From: Acidimicrobiaceae bacterium
GTDB lineage: Bacteria; Actinomycetota; Acidimicrobiia; Acidimicrobiales; Bog-793
Assembly (NCBI GenBank): GCA_003136185.1
Contig: PLDN01000129.1
Coordinates: forward strand, 1 to 46,598
Length of the DNA: 46,598 nt
Direction: 5' to 3'
Both the position numbers and the translations under genes were made by a program. Shown here one piece after another: positions 34,301-41,509 of this stretch; position 1 is the first letter of the stretch; the number at the start of each line of letters is the position of its first letter. The notes beneath the pieces were generated by a model that was not told the origin of the DNA, ran no database searches, and worked only from the letters and a program-made list of their open reading frames with translations.

Positions 34301-34833
34301 CGTTGGCAGACGCCGTCGCCCTCGGTGCGATTGACGCTCCATCGGACCCCGGTGCGGCTGACCGCCTGCGGGCGATCGCCGAAGCGCAAGCCAGGGCCGA
34401 GCGCGTGGGCGACCGTGCGCACGACGTCGCCCGCCTCGCCCGGGCGGCGCTGACGAGCCCAGTCGTCCGCACGGCGTTCCGGAGCGGGACTGCCAGGCGC
34501 GAGACGTACGTGAGCACGTCGGTGGGGGGGATGGTCGTCGATGGTTACGTCGATCTTTGCTTCACGGAGGCTGACGGATCTCTCGTCGTGATCGACTACA
34601 AGACGGACTCGGTGCGCAACGCCGCAGAGGCGCGTGAGCGGGCCGAGCGCTACGAGCTCCAGGCCGCCACCTATGCGCTGGCGCTGAGCGAGGCGACCCG
34701 TCGCCCGGTCGCGAGATGCGTCCTCGTCTGGCTCTCGCCGCCCGCCCTGCCGATCGAGCACGAGCTATCAGGTCAGGCGCTCGCCGATCGCATCGCCGCT
34801 GTGCGCGAGATCGTCGGGGCGCTCTCGTCGTGA
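31300..34833 (+). CDS. addA: AddA-like UvrD-family helicase/nuclease subunit
   Basis: A 1177-aa SF1A helicase with C-terminal nuclease. Motifs in order: Walker A 'VEAGAGSGKTTEL' (about 26-38), 'AITFTEAAAAELRIRV' (Ia), 'LLIDEFQDTDPLQ' (Walker B, about 366), 'FFVGDPKQSIYRFRGAD' (III), 'LTSNFRSAP' (IV), 'IMTVHGAKGLEFPI' (V), 'LLYVATTRARDHL' (VI) and RecB-type nuclease 'VVIDYKTDS' (about 1096) with upstream 'VDGYVDLCF'. I start at GTG 31300, which overlaps the addB stop (GTGA) and removes 38 spurious residues from the track ORF. A (Asp-Ala)n run, 'DADADADADA', near residue 955 is a GCC/GAC microsatellite in a linker. The stop overlaps the next gene by GTGA. Confidence 0.93.
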   Translation: MTSLPVLVDAAARLSIAADLDATLFVEAGAGSGKTTELVNRIVGLVATGRAKITGIAAITFTEAAAAELRIRVRHGLEASEGSPDTPPDRRQRCAEALGRIDEAPISTIHGFCQRILAAHPIEAGLPPRFEVLDEVSESIEWQRRWSAELDLLATNEEMAELLSLGWMLDVHERRVEALAKAVDQEWHRCRASMPDLRATLNEIERVAVQGIDELQRLIATATAARSICTSAKDRLLVRLDQLADHSDRVALARTWSEAVPLLVADASLFGNPGKLGQRDAWGGEAVKVRQLVGAVAFTYEALIQRLFDLVVGALAHYFEARAHVAAMERRRRGLLTFHDLLVLARDVLFDSPGVLVDVQARYKYLLIDEFQDTDPLQLEIARLIGSQAAAGAGPGAGGRKWAAGKCFFVGDPKQSIYRFRGADLAAYEVAREEIVGQAATLLTSNFRSAPAIIDFVNKCFEELLGRRFQSLNAARSVMAASDSAAPSASGALDAPATSPVSVIGGEIPDRPLRREQRRLESEDCCRAIEIAVRSERWTVEDTSTGATRPAQLRDVAILVPRRTGLAELEAALDQHDIGYRVESASLIFKSQEVRDVLALARAIDEPGDQAALVATLRSPAYSIGDDEIVAFAGANGAWTIERPPHPEAVAASPRVADALSDIARLRSTLATLGPIGALANAVRERRLLQVASDRPHAREAWRRIRYLVDRARVFVDASGGGLTEFADWIDRQVQSGLRSSESVVPDADEDVVRIMTVHGAKGLEFPITILCGFGTSDETSGEYDTILRHPSGGTEVHFTKCLRTSGYEGLDDAERILEAEEATRLLYVATTRARDHLVICGHHVTHGKQTLGERLLEVASSIAGSWRLLPSAADDESDAAVVASGGTARSLSPDQSASPTAGSRSLAGIASITTLPDYEAWRADRIRNIERASRQANVRATEVGTLAPSEADADADADADAAETSPEDDNVLPIGRARLRRGHGGTQVGRAVHATLQSISLADAVALGAIDAPSDPGAADRLRAIAEAQARAERVGDRAHDVARLARAALTSPVVRTAFRSGTARRETYVSTSVGGMVVDGYVDLCFTEADGSLVVIDYKTDSVRNAAEARERAERYELQAATYALALSEATRRPVARCVLVWLSPPALPIEHELSGQALADRIAAVREIVGALSS

Positions 34834-35987
34834 TCAAGTACCTCGGCTCTAAACGCCGCCTCGTCCCCACCCTCGCCGCCATGGCCACCTCCGTCGGTGG
34901 TTCCAGTCACTCGAGTCGCCCGTCCGCCCTCGACCTGTTCTCGGGCACCGCCCGGGTAGCGATGGCGCTGAAGCATGCGGGCATGCGGGTCACCGCCGTC
35001 GACTCGGCCACCTACGCGCACGTGCTGGCGGAAACGTACGTCGCAACCGACGCGTGCCTGGTCGACATTGAGGAGCTGGCTGAAGTGCTCGCCTCGCTCG
35101 ATCGCCTACCGGGGCGGGCCGGCTACGTGACGGACGTCTTCTGCGAGCAGTCGCGCTACTTCCACCCTGACAACGGGCGCCGCATCGACGCCATCCGCGA
35201 CGCAATCGAAGAGGATTGGGCGGCCTCGCCCCTCTACTCGGTGCTCTTGACGAGCCTGCTCGAGGCGGCCGACAGGGTGGACTCGACGACCGGCCTGCAG
35301 ATGGCCTATCTGAAGCAGTGGGCGCCCCGTGCGCTCCGCCCGCTCGAGCTGCGCGTGCCGGCACTCGTCGCCGGCCCCGGCGAGGCGGTTCTCGGCGACG
35401 CCTCGGTCCTGGCGGGGACGTTGGGCGCCTACGATCTCGCCTATCTGGACCCGCCTTACAACCAGCACCGCTACTTCGGGAACTACCATGTCTGGGAGAC
35501 GCTCGTGCGCTGGGACGCCCCTGAGCACTACGGCGTCGCCTGCAAGCGGGTCGACTGCCGCGACGACGAGACTGCCAGCCGGTTCAATCGCCGCCGTGAC
35601 ATGCCGGTAGCTCTTGCCTCGGTCATCGCCGAGGTCGATTCGTCGCTCTTGCTCGTTTCCTACAACAACGAGTCATGGCTGAGCGCGGAGGATCTGGTGG
35701 GAATGTGCAGGGAGCGCCTGGAGCGGCGGTCGGTCGTATCGAGCGATCCGGCGGTGGCGATACTCGGCCTCGACCAGCCTCGCTACGTGGGCGCCCGCAT
35801 CGGGATCCACAACCCGGCTGGGGAGAAGGTCGGCACGGTCTCGCACGTGCGCAATACTGAGCTCATCGTGGCGGCAGGACCGACCGACCTCGTCCGGAGA
35901 GCCGTCGAGGCTGGGCTAGTGGCAGCAGCGGCGTCTGGCCTGAGTGCTTCCGAGGTCCCGGTGGCGGCCGCCATGCTGCTCGACTGA
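34830..35987 (+). CDS. D12-class N6-adenine DNA methyltransferase, co-operonic with addBA
   Basis: A 385-aa alpha-class amino-methyltransferase. Motif X is 'IKYLGSKRRL' (residues 2-11), motif I 'LDLFSGTARVAMALK' (34-48), then a target-recognition region of about 150 residues, and motif IV 'LAYLDPPYNQHRYF' with DPPY at about 207-210. This is the alpha (Dam/DpnM-like) order. I start at GTG 34830, which overlaps the addA stop (GTGA) and places motif X exactly at the N-terminus; the track's 38 extra residues are spurious. The recognition sequence is unknown. No restriction endonuclease is adjacent, so this is an orphan methylase translationally coupled to the end-processing helicase-nuclease. Confidence 0.87.
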   Translation: MIKYLGSKRRLVPTLAAMATSVGGSSHSSRPSALDLFSGTARVAMALKHAGMRVTAVDSATYAHVLAETYVATDACLVDIEELAEVLASLDRLPGRAGYVTDVFCEQSRYFHPDNGRRIDAIRDAIEEDWAASPLYSVLLTSLLEAADRVDSTTGLQMAYLKQWAPRALRPLELRVPALVAGPGEAVLGDASVLAGTLGAYDLAYLDPPYNQHRYFGNYHVWETLVRWDAPEHYGVACKRVDCRDDETASRFNRRRDMPVALASVIAEVDSSLLLVSYNNESWLSAEDLVGMCRERLERRSVVSSDPAVAILGLDQPRYVGARIGIHNPAGEKVGTVSHVRNTELIVAAGPTDLVRRAVEAGLVAAAASGLSASEVPVAAAMLLD

Positions 35988-36016
35988 GCGCGCCGCGACG
36001 CCGCGCCTTTGGAGGC

Positions 36017-37807
36017 TCAGCTCCCGAGCGCCGGGGGCCGCAAGTGCAGCCACACCCAGGCACCGTCGATCTGCACCGGCTCGCGGCCGAGTACCTCTGT
36101 CAGTATCTGAGCCAGGTATCGGGGCCGCTTGCCCGTGTTGAGCACCACGATGTCGGAGACCTTCCACGAGTCGATCTCGGCGCGGACCGATTGTGCGCGA
36201 GCGAGCGGGATCGACGGGCCGAGGAGTCCGATCTGGGCATCCTCGAACAGGATCGTCACCGGGCTCGCCGGCAGGCTCCCGACCGGGTTCGGTCCGCCCG
36301 ATGGGACGAAGCCGTATCCCGCCACCATGTCGTACGGCCAGCCGGTGACCGCCTGCCAGATCATTGGGTCGGCGACGAACCCGTTCATCACGGGATAACC
36401 GAGGAGTATCGAACCTCGCGGCAGATGCGTGATCGCTGCCGAGCGGTAGACGGCTGGGACCGAGATCTGTCGGGTGGGGTACGGCACTTGCGCCCCCAAC
36501 ATCGGCGACGCGAGCGCGACGACCCCTATCCCCCCGGCCATGATCGCCGCGCCTGCTCGCCCGTTGTGAGGCAGTCGTGCGGACGGTGGCCGGGCGGCCA
36601 ACCAGTCACGCAGGGCACCGAGCACGATCGCCAACGCGAGGCCGACCATCAGGTCGACGACGATCATGAATCTCACCGGTAGCAAATTCTCGAGAAACGG
36701 AACCCTCGTGATCAACCTGTCCGGCAACGGGATCCCGGTCCCGAGATGCGGGGTCAGGTGCAGCGAGCGGCCGGCGGCGAACACGAGGGCGATTGCAGCG
36801 AGGACGACGGCCAGGCGAAGAATGCTGCTCTTCACTCGCCAGACCCCGATGGCGATGAGCCCAAGAACCGGAAGCCCTACGTACGCGGCCCACACATGGG
36901 GGAATATCCCTCCTCCTCCCTTGGGCCAGACGAAGGCCTTCAGCCACACGAAGTAAAGCTCAGGAGAGGTGAAGATTGACCCCTTGTACCGGCCCGGCCC
37001 GAAGAAGAGCACATCTGCGGGCCATGCCAGAAGGACTCCCGACATGAGAGCGGCGAAGCCGAGGCCCGTAAGCACACGTCGCCACCTCGCCCGGATCTGA
37101 TCGCGATGCACCGCTGCGAGGATCACGACGCCGATGCCTCCCAGCAGGACCACGCTCGCGAGCACTTCGAGCGACGTCAGCGCCTGTGCCACGAGCACGA
37201 GCCCGAGGAGGACGCCCCGCCAGATCGGCGAGCCGCGCTGAGAGACCACGAGGTCGTCGAGGAGCAAAAGGACGAGCGGCGGGAAGACAAGGGTCGTGAC
37301 GTGCAAGTGGCCGTCGATGAGATCGTTCAGGACGAAGGGGGAGAAGCCGTAGAAGAGCCCGCCGAGCCACGCGCCGAACCCGAAGCTCGTGTAGCGGCGG
37401 AACACGAGGTACGCGACGAACGCGCTCGTGGCCGGTGCAAGGACAACGAGCACGTTGAAAGCGACGATCGGTCCGAAGATGATGGTGACAGGCGAGGCGA
37501 CGAGGGCGGGGAACAGGATGCTCGAGTTCGCCACCAGGTTGATCCCCGCCGGAGCGAACATCGCGTGGCTGAGGAAGGGATCGAGCCCGGACCCGAGCGC
37601 GTGCGGTACCCACGCGAGGAACCAGATCTGCTGGGCAGGGTCACCCCAGCCTGTGGAGGTGATCGTGTGCGCGACGCCACCGGTCCACACGTGCCACCAG
37701 GCAAAGAGACCGACTGCAAGGAATGCGCAGGCAGCGGCCAGCAGCGACCCAGCGCGTCTCACGACGGACAACCGTACCGGTAGATCACGCGGCCTATCGC
37801 TAATCAC
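36017..37807 (-). CDS. Polytopic membrane protein, GT-C glycosyltransferase-like
   Basis: A 596-aa protein with about 11-12 TM helices and a soluble C-terminal domain of about 130 residues. The first TM is 'GSLLAAACAFLAVGLFAWW'. Shared blocks with the membrane protein at 12765 include 'GDPAQQIWFLAWVPHALG' (first extracytoplasmic loop with Asp, as in GT-C enzymes), 'APAGINLVANSSILFP', 'FYGFSPFVLNDLIDGHLHV' and 'VFPPLVLLLLDDL'. The two are paralogues. A polyprenyl-phosphate-sugar-dependent transferase is plausible, but donor and acceptor are unknown. It is divergent from the acyltransferase gene (17 nt apart) and convergent with the DNA methyltransferase (29 nt apart). Confidence 0.78.
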   Translation of the reverse strand: MISDRPRDLPVRLSVVRRAGSLLAAACAFLAVGLFAWWHVWTGGVAHTITSTGWGDPAQQIWFLAWVPHALGSGLDPFLSHAMFAPAGINLVANSSILFPALVASPVTIIFGPIVAFNVLVVLAPATSAFVAYLVFRRYTSFGFGAWLGGLFYGFSPFVLNDLIDGHLHVTTLVFPPLVLLLLDDLVVSQRGSPIWRGVLLGLVLVAQALTSLEVLASVVLLGGIGVVILAAVHRDQIRARWRRVLTGLGFAALMSGVLLAWPADVLFFGPGRYKGSIFTSPELYFVWLKAFVWPKGGGGIFPHVWAAYVGLPVLGLIAIGVWRVKSSILRLAVVLAAIALVFAAGRSLHLTPHLGTGIPLPDRLITRVPFLENLLPVRFMIVVDLMVGLALAIVLGALRDWLAARPPSARLPHNGRAGAAIMAGGIGVVALASPMLGAQVPYPTRQISVPAVYRSAAITHLPRGSILLGYPVMNGFVADPMIWQAVTGWPYDMVAGYGFVPSGGPNPVGSLPASPVTILFEDAQIGLLGPSIPLARAQSVRAEIDSWKVSDIVVLNTGKRPRYLAQILTEVLGREPVQIDGAWVWLHLRPPALGS

Positions 37808-37824
37808 TCGGCTACGGTCGAGCC

Positions 37825-39939
37825 GTGGGCAGGCAAGAGGGGGGTTCCCACTCCGGGGAGGAGCGACCCAGCGAGACGGCCGTGACCGGTCGCTACCTGC
37901 CGGGCCTTGACGGCCTTCGCGCGCTCGCGATCTTCGGGGTGTTCGCGTACCACCTCGGCTTCGGGTGGGCCTCGGGCGGGTACTTGGGCGTCGACTTGTT
38001 CTTCGTGCTCTCTGGCTTCTTGATTACGAGCCTGTTGGTCGAGGAGGGGCTGGAGCACGGGAGCATCACTTTCAATCGTTTCTGGGGTCGGCGAGCCCGG
38101 CGGTTGCTGCCCGGTCTGCTCGTAATGCTCGTCGCGGTCGTGGTGTTCGTTGCTCTCGCGAGCGGCGGCCTGCCGATCGACTGGCACGAGCTGAGGGACC
38201 AGGCTCTCGCCACTGTCGCCTACGTCGCGAACTGGCAGCTGTTGTTCTCCCACCAGTCCTACTTCGACCGCTTCGCCGTGCAGTCGCCGTTCAAGCACAC
38301 CTGGTCTCTCGGGATCGAGGAGCAGTTCTACCTGGTCTGGCCGCTCGTGATCGCGGCGTTGTTGCGCCTCACGGGAGCGGTGACGCGGGGCCGATCGAGC
38401 TGGCGTCGTGCCGGCCTCGTCCTCACGGTCGGTGGCGCCCTTGCCTCCGCGTCGTGGATGGCCTGGCTATGGACGCACGGAGCCGGCGTCGACCGCGTCT
38501 ACTACGGGACCGACACGCGTGCCTTCGACCTCCTCGTCGGCGCTGCCGTTGCGATGTGTGCTGCCGGCCTGCCGCAGCCCTCTGTGCGGGCTCGCCGGTT
38601 GTTGCACGTCGCGGCCGTCGGTGCTCTTGCCGTGCTCGCCGCGTGCTGGGTGACGGGAGGCCTGCCGGACACGAATCCGCGGCCATGGATGTTCGAAGGT
38701 GGCTTGCTGTTGTGTGCCGTGGCAGCCGGCGTACTCGTCGCCGATGTACGCCTCATCGAGCGGGGCCCGGTTGCGAGGGCTTTAGCCGTCGCCCCGATCA
38801 GGTACCTCGGCAAGATCTCGTACGGTTTATACCTCTGGCACTGGCCCGTGATCGTTGAGCTCACGCCTGCGCGTGCTCACGTGAGCGGCCTGGCGCTCGC
38901 CGGTCTGCAGGTGGTCGTGGCCCTCGGGCTTGCGGTTGCCAGCTTCCACGTGATCGAGCAACCGATACGCCACGGATGGCCGGCGTTGAGAGCGAATTGG
39001 CAGCGCGTGGCGCTCGTGCCGGTGTCGATGGTGGCTACTGCAGCCGCTGTGATGTTCGCAACCGTCCCACCGGCGGTGGCCACCGCGTCGTCAGGGCATG
39101 TCGTTGTCGTCACCCAGACGAAGCGGGACCAGGTCCCCGGCGCGGGCGGAGTCGTCGGCAAGCCGATCCTCCTCGGGTATGCCGTGTCGCACAAGCACCC
39201 GTTGCGGATCTTGCTCCTCGGCGACTCGGTCATGCTCTCGGAGTCGCCTGCCGTCGAGGCCCTCTTCGACTCGACCCATGCGGCGGTGGTGGAGAACCAC
39301 TCGCAATGGGGTTTCGGGCTCACGACGCTCAAGGGTTGGCAGTCCCAGGTCTCGCAGTGGATCGCCCAGGCCAAGCCCCAGGTCGTAGTCGCCATGTGGA
39401 GTTGGGACAACGCTGCCCTTGCTGCTCACCCGGCGGCGTACACGGCCGAGCTCGAATCGTTTGTACGCCTCTTGCTCAAGCCCGGCAGTGGGGTGAAGGG
39501 CGTGATCTTCCAGCAGTTCCCCGCTCCGGGGACGGACCTTGTGAAGACGACCAACCAGCCTGACTACCCCGCCAGGGTGGCGAGCCTCATCAACCGATTC
39601 GACCGTCTCGCCGTCTCGCTGACCAAAGTCTTCCCGGGGCGGGTCATGTATGTACCGATCGGTAACGCAGTCCTTCTTGGCGGGCACTTCGCCACATGGC
39701 TGCCGCCCGAGGGCCGACCCGATGCCCGGAAGAACTTGTGGTTACGGGTCCGCCAGGTCGACAACGTCCACTTCTGCCCCGCCGGCGCCGCCCGCTACGC
39801 CGCCGCACTCCTGGCCGACCTCACGCCGATGTACCACCTCCCGCACCCGTCGGCGACGTGGCTGAAAGGGTCGTGGGTCCACAACTACCTCGCGTACCGC
39901 TACCCAGATGCCGGCGTCTGCCCCGACGACCACCCTTAG
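37825..39939 (+). CDS. OafA-type acyltransferase with C-terminal SGNH domain
   Basis: A 704-aa membrane enzyme that would move acyl (often acetyl) groups onto extracytoplasmic sugars. The Acyl_transf_3 domain of about 10 TMs begins 'YLPGLDGLRALAIFGVFAYH' (catalytic His about 43), with 'GYLGVDLFFVLSGFLIT', 'RFWGRRARRLLPGLL' and 'HTWSLGIEEQFYLVWP'. After a linker, the periplasmic-side SGNH domain has 'LLLGDSVMLSESP' (nucleophile Ser about 467) and 'VDNVHFCPAGAARYA' (Asp/His about 645). GTG 37825 is used; a second GTG at codon 20 is possible because the first 20 residues are non-conserved. The gene remnant at 20509 matches its C-terminal part. Confidence 0.92.
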   Translation: MGRQEGGSHSGEERPSETAVTGRYLPGLDGLRALAIFGVFAYHLGFGWASGGYLGVDLFFVLSGFLITSLLVEEGLEHGSITFNRFWGRRARRLLPGLLVMLVAVVVFVALASGGLPIDWHELRDQALATVAYVANWQLLFSHQSYFDRFAVQSPFKHTWSLGIEEQFYLVWPLVIAALLRLTGAVTRGRSSWRRAGLVLTVGGALASASWMAWLWTHGAGVDRVYYGTDTRAFDLLVGAAVAMCAAGLPQPSVRARRLLHVAAVGALAVLAACWVTGGLPDTNPRPWMFEGGLLLCAVAAGVLVADVRLIERGPVARALAVAPIRYLGKISYGLYLWHWPVIVELTPARAHVSGLALAGLQVVVALGLAVASFHVIEQPIRHGWPALRANWQRVALVPVSMVATAAAVMFATVPPAVATASSGHVVVVTQTKRDQVPGAGGVVGKPILLGYAVSHKHPLRILLLGDSVMLSESPAVEALFDSTHAAVVENHSQWGFGLTTLKGWQSQVSQWIAQAKPQVVVAMWSWDNAALAAHPAAYTAELESFVRLLLKPGSGVKGVIFQQFPAPGTDLVKTTNQPDYPARVASLINRFDRLAVSLTKVFPGRVMYVPIGNAVLLGGHFATWLPPEGRPDARKNLWLRVRQVDNVHFCPAGAARYAAALLADLTPMYHLPHPSATWLKGSWVHNYLAYRYPDAGVCPDDHP

Positions 39940-39942
39940 GAG

Positions 39943-39984
39943 CCAGCGCCCTTAGGCCGGCGCCTTTAGGCCGGCGCCCTTAGG
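39943..39984. repeat. Three 14-bp tandem repeats upstream of the GT2-methyltransferase gene
   Basis: The unit CC(G/A)GCGCC(C/T)TTAGG occurs three times in a row starting at 39943, 39957 and 39971, in the 88-nt gap after the acyltransferase stop. Its CTTAGG contains an in-frame TAG for the preceding gene in each copy. The first unit begins 3 nt after the acyltransferase TAG. Confidence 0.8.
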
Positions 39985-40027
39985 CGTGGGCCGGTCCGCT
40001 GGGCAGCTGGTACCGTTCTCCGCCAGT

Positions 40028-41506
40028 ATGGAGCCTCGCATCGGCATCCTCGTGGTTGCGTACAACGCGGCCGCCACGCTGGCAGAAGTGCTCGACAGGA
40101 TCCCACCGGCCGTGCGCTCGCGTGTGGCCGACGTGCTCGTCTTCGACGATCACAGCGCGGATCCCACCTACCTCGTCGGGCTCGGTTACAAGTCGGTCAC
40201 GGCCGACCTCCCGCTGACCGTGATACGCCATCCTCGCAACCTCGGGTACGGCGGCAACCAGAAGGCCGGATACCGCTGGGCGATCGACCACGGGCTCGAC
40301 ATCATCGTCCTGTTACACGGAGACGGTCAGTACGCCCCTGAGCGGATCGACGACGTAATCGCGCCTCTCGTGAACGACGAGGCCGACGCCGTGCTCGGCT
40401 CGCGCATGCTCGATGCCGGGGCTGCCCGGCGTGGCGGCATGCCGCTCTACAAGTACCTCGGGAACCGGATCCTCACGAAGGTCGAGAACGTCTCGGTCGG
40501 GACATCACTTTCCGAATGGCATTCGGGATATCGGGCCTATCGCGTGTCGTCCCTGGGCGGTATACCTTTTGAGAGAAACTCCGATGGTTTCGACTTCGAC
40601 ACCGAAATCATCATCCAGCTCGTAGAGGCGGAGCAGCGCATCATCGAAGTGCCGATCCCGACTTACTACGGGGACGAGATCTGTTACGTGAACGGACTGC
40701 GGTACGCCGGCGACGTGACGAAGGACGCGATGCGCTACCGCGCCCACAAGATGGGGTTCGGCTCGGGCGAATTGGCGTTCGCGAGCGAGGCGTACGAGTT
40801 CAAGGAGGGCGAGGAGACCTCGCACGCGATCCTCGAGCGCTGGCTGGCCGACACGCCGCCCTCGAAGGTGCTCGATCTCGGTTGCTCGAGCGGCGAGCTC
40901 GCGACGAGGCTGCGCAAGCTCGGCCATCACGTCACGGGCGTCGATTCGATCGAGCATCCGGGCGTGACCGAGGCAGTCGACGAGTTCGTGCTGGGCGATC
41001 TCTCGCAGGGACTGCCCGCCACCGTCACCGGTCCGTTCGACGTCGTGCTGGCGGCCGACGTGCTCGAGCACGTCCCACATCCGCACGAGGTCCTTTCCAA
41101 TATCCGGCGAGTGCTCGCTCCGGGCGGTCGGGTCATGGTGAGTGTTCCGAACTTCGTCCACTGGTACCCGCGGCTGCGTGTCCTGTTCGGCTGGTTCGAC
41201 TATGACCGGAGGGGGATACTTGACGCGGGGCATTTGCGTTTCTTTACATGGAAGAGCCTCGAGCGCCTGACCCGCCGGGAGGGATTCACGGTCGTCCGTC
41301 ACCGGCCTGTCGGGCTGCCGATCGAAGTGTTCGATCGAGGTGGGGGCGCGGGAAAGCTCTCGTACCGCGCGAAGCGGGCCGTGTCCGCTCTCGACCGGTC
41401 TCTCGTGAAGGTACGGCCGAACCTGTTCGCCTACCAGTACGTGCTCGAGCTGGCGCCGGCGGCGGAGCTCCCGGCCGCGGACGAGTTGGCAGCGCCCGAC
41501 CGCTGA
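40028..41506 (+). CDS. Bifunctional family 2 glycosyltransferase / SAM-dependent methyltransferase
   Basis: 492 aa. Residues 1-245 form a GT-A family 2 domain ('RIGILVVAYNAAATLAEVLDRIP', 'VLVFDDHSAD', 'NLGYGGNQKAGY', 'VLLHGDGQYAPE' with the DxD-equivalent, 'SEWHSGYRAYR'). Residues about 275-440 form a class I methyltransferase ('VLDLGCSSGELATRLRKLG', 'FDVVLAADVLEHVPHPHE', 'VLAPGGRVMVSVPN'). There are no TM helices, so it is cytosolic or peripheral. It likely adds and modifies a sugar on a lipid-linked glycan precursor. I start at ATG 40028 rather than GTG 39986, because the GT2 strand begins at once and the extra 14 residues overlap the repeat region. It ends 3 nt before the convergent 41510 gene. 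Confidence 0.9.
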   Translation: MEPRIGILVVAYNAAATLAEVLDRIPPAVRSRVADVLVFDDHSADPTYLVGLGYKSVTADLPLTVIRHPRNLGYGGNQKAGYRWAIDHGLDIIVLLHGDGQYAPERIDDVIAPLVNDEADAVLGSRMLDAGAARRGGMPLYKYLGNRILTKVENVSVGTSLSEWHSGYRAYRVSSLGGIPFERNSDGFDFDTEIIIQLVEAEQRIIEVPIPTYYGDEICYVNGLRYAGDVTKDAMRYRAHKMGFGSGELAFASEAYEFKEGEETSHAILERWLADTPPSKVLDLGCSSGELATRLRKLGHHVTGVDSIEHPGVTEAVDEFVLGDLSQGLPATVTGPFDVVLAADVLEHVPHPHEVLSNIRRVLAPGGRVMVSVPNFVHWYPRLRVLFGWFDYDRRGILDAGHLRFFTWKSLERLTRREGFTVVRHRPVGLPIEVFDRGGGAGKLSYRAKRAVSALDRSLVKVRPNLFAYQYVLELAPAAELPAADELAAPDR

Positions 41507-41509
41507 GCG

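Noticed and set aside
34830-35987. Restriction-modification system
   Set aside because: No endonuclease or specificity gene is adjacent. The methylase is coupled to addBA instead, so I call it an orphan methylase.
35988-36012. Terminator after the DNA methyltransferase
   Set aside because: Only a 5-bp stem (GCGCG/CGCGC) with a 9-nt loop and three T's; too weak in such GC-rich DNA.
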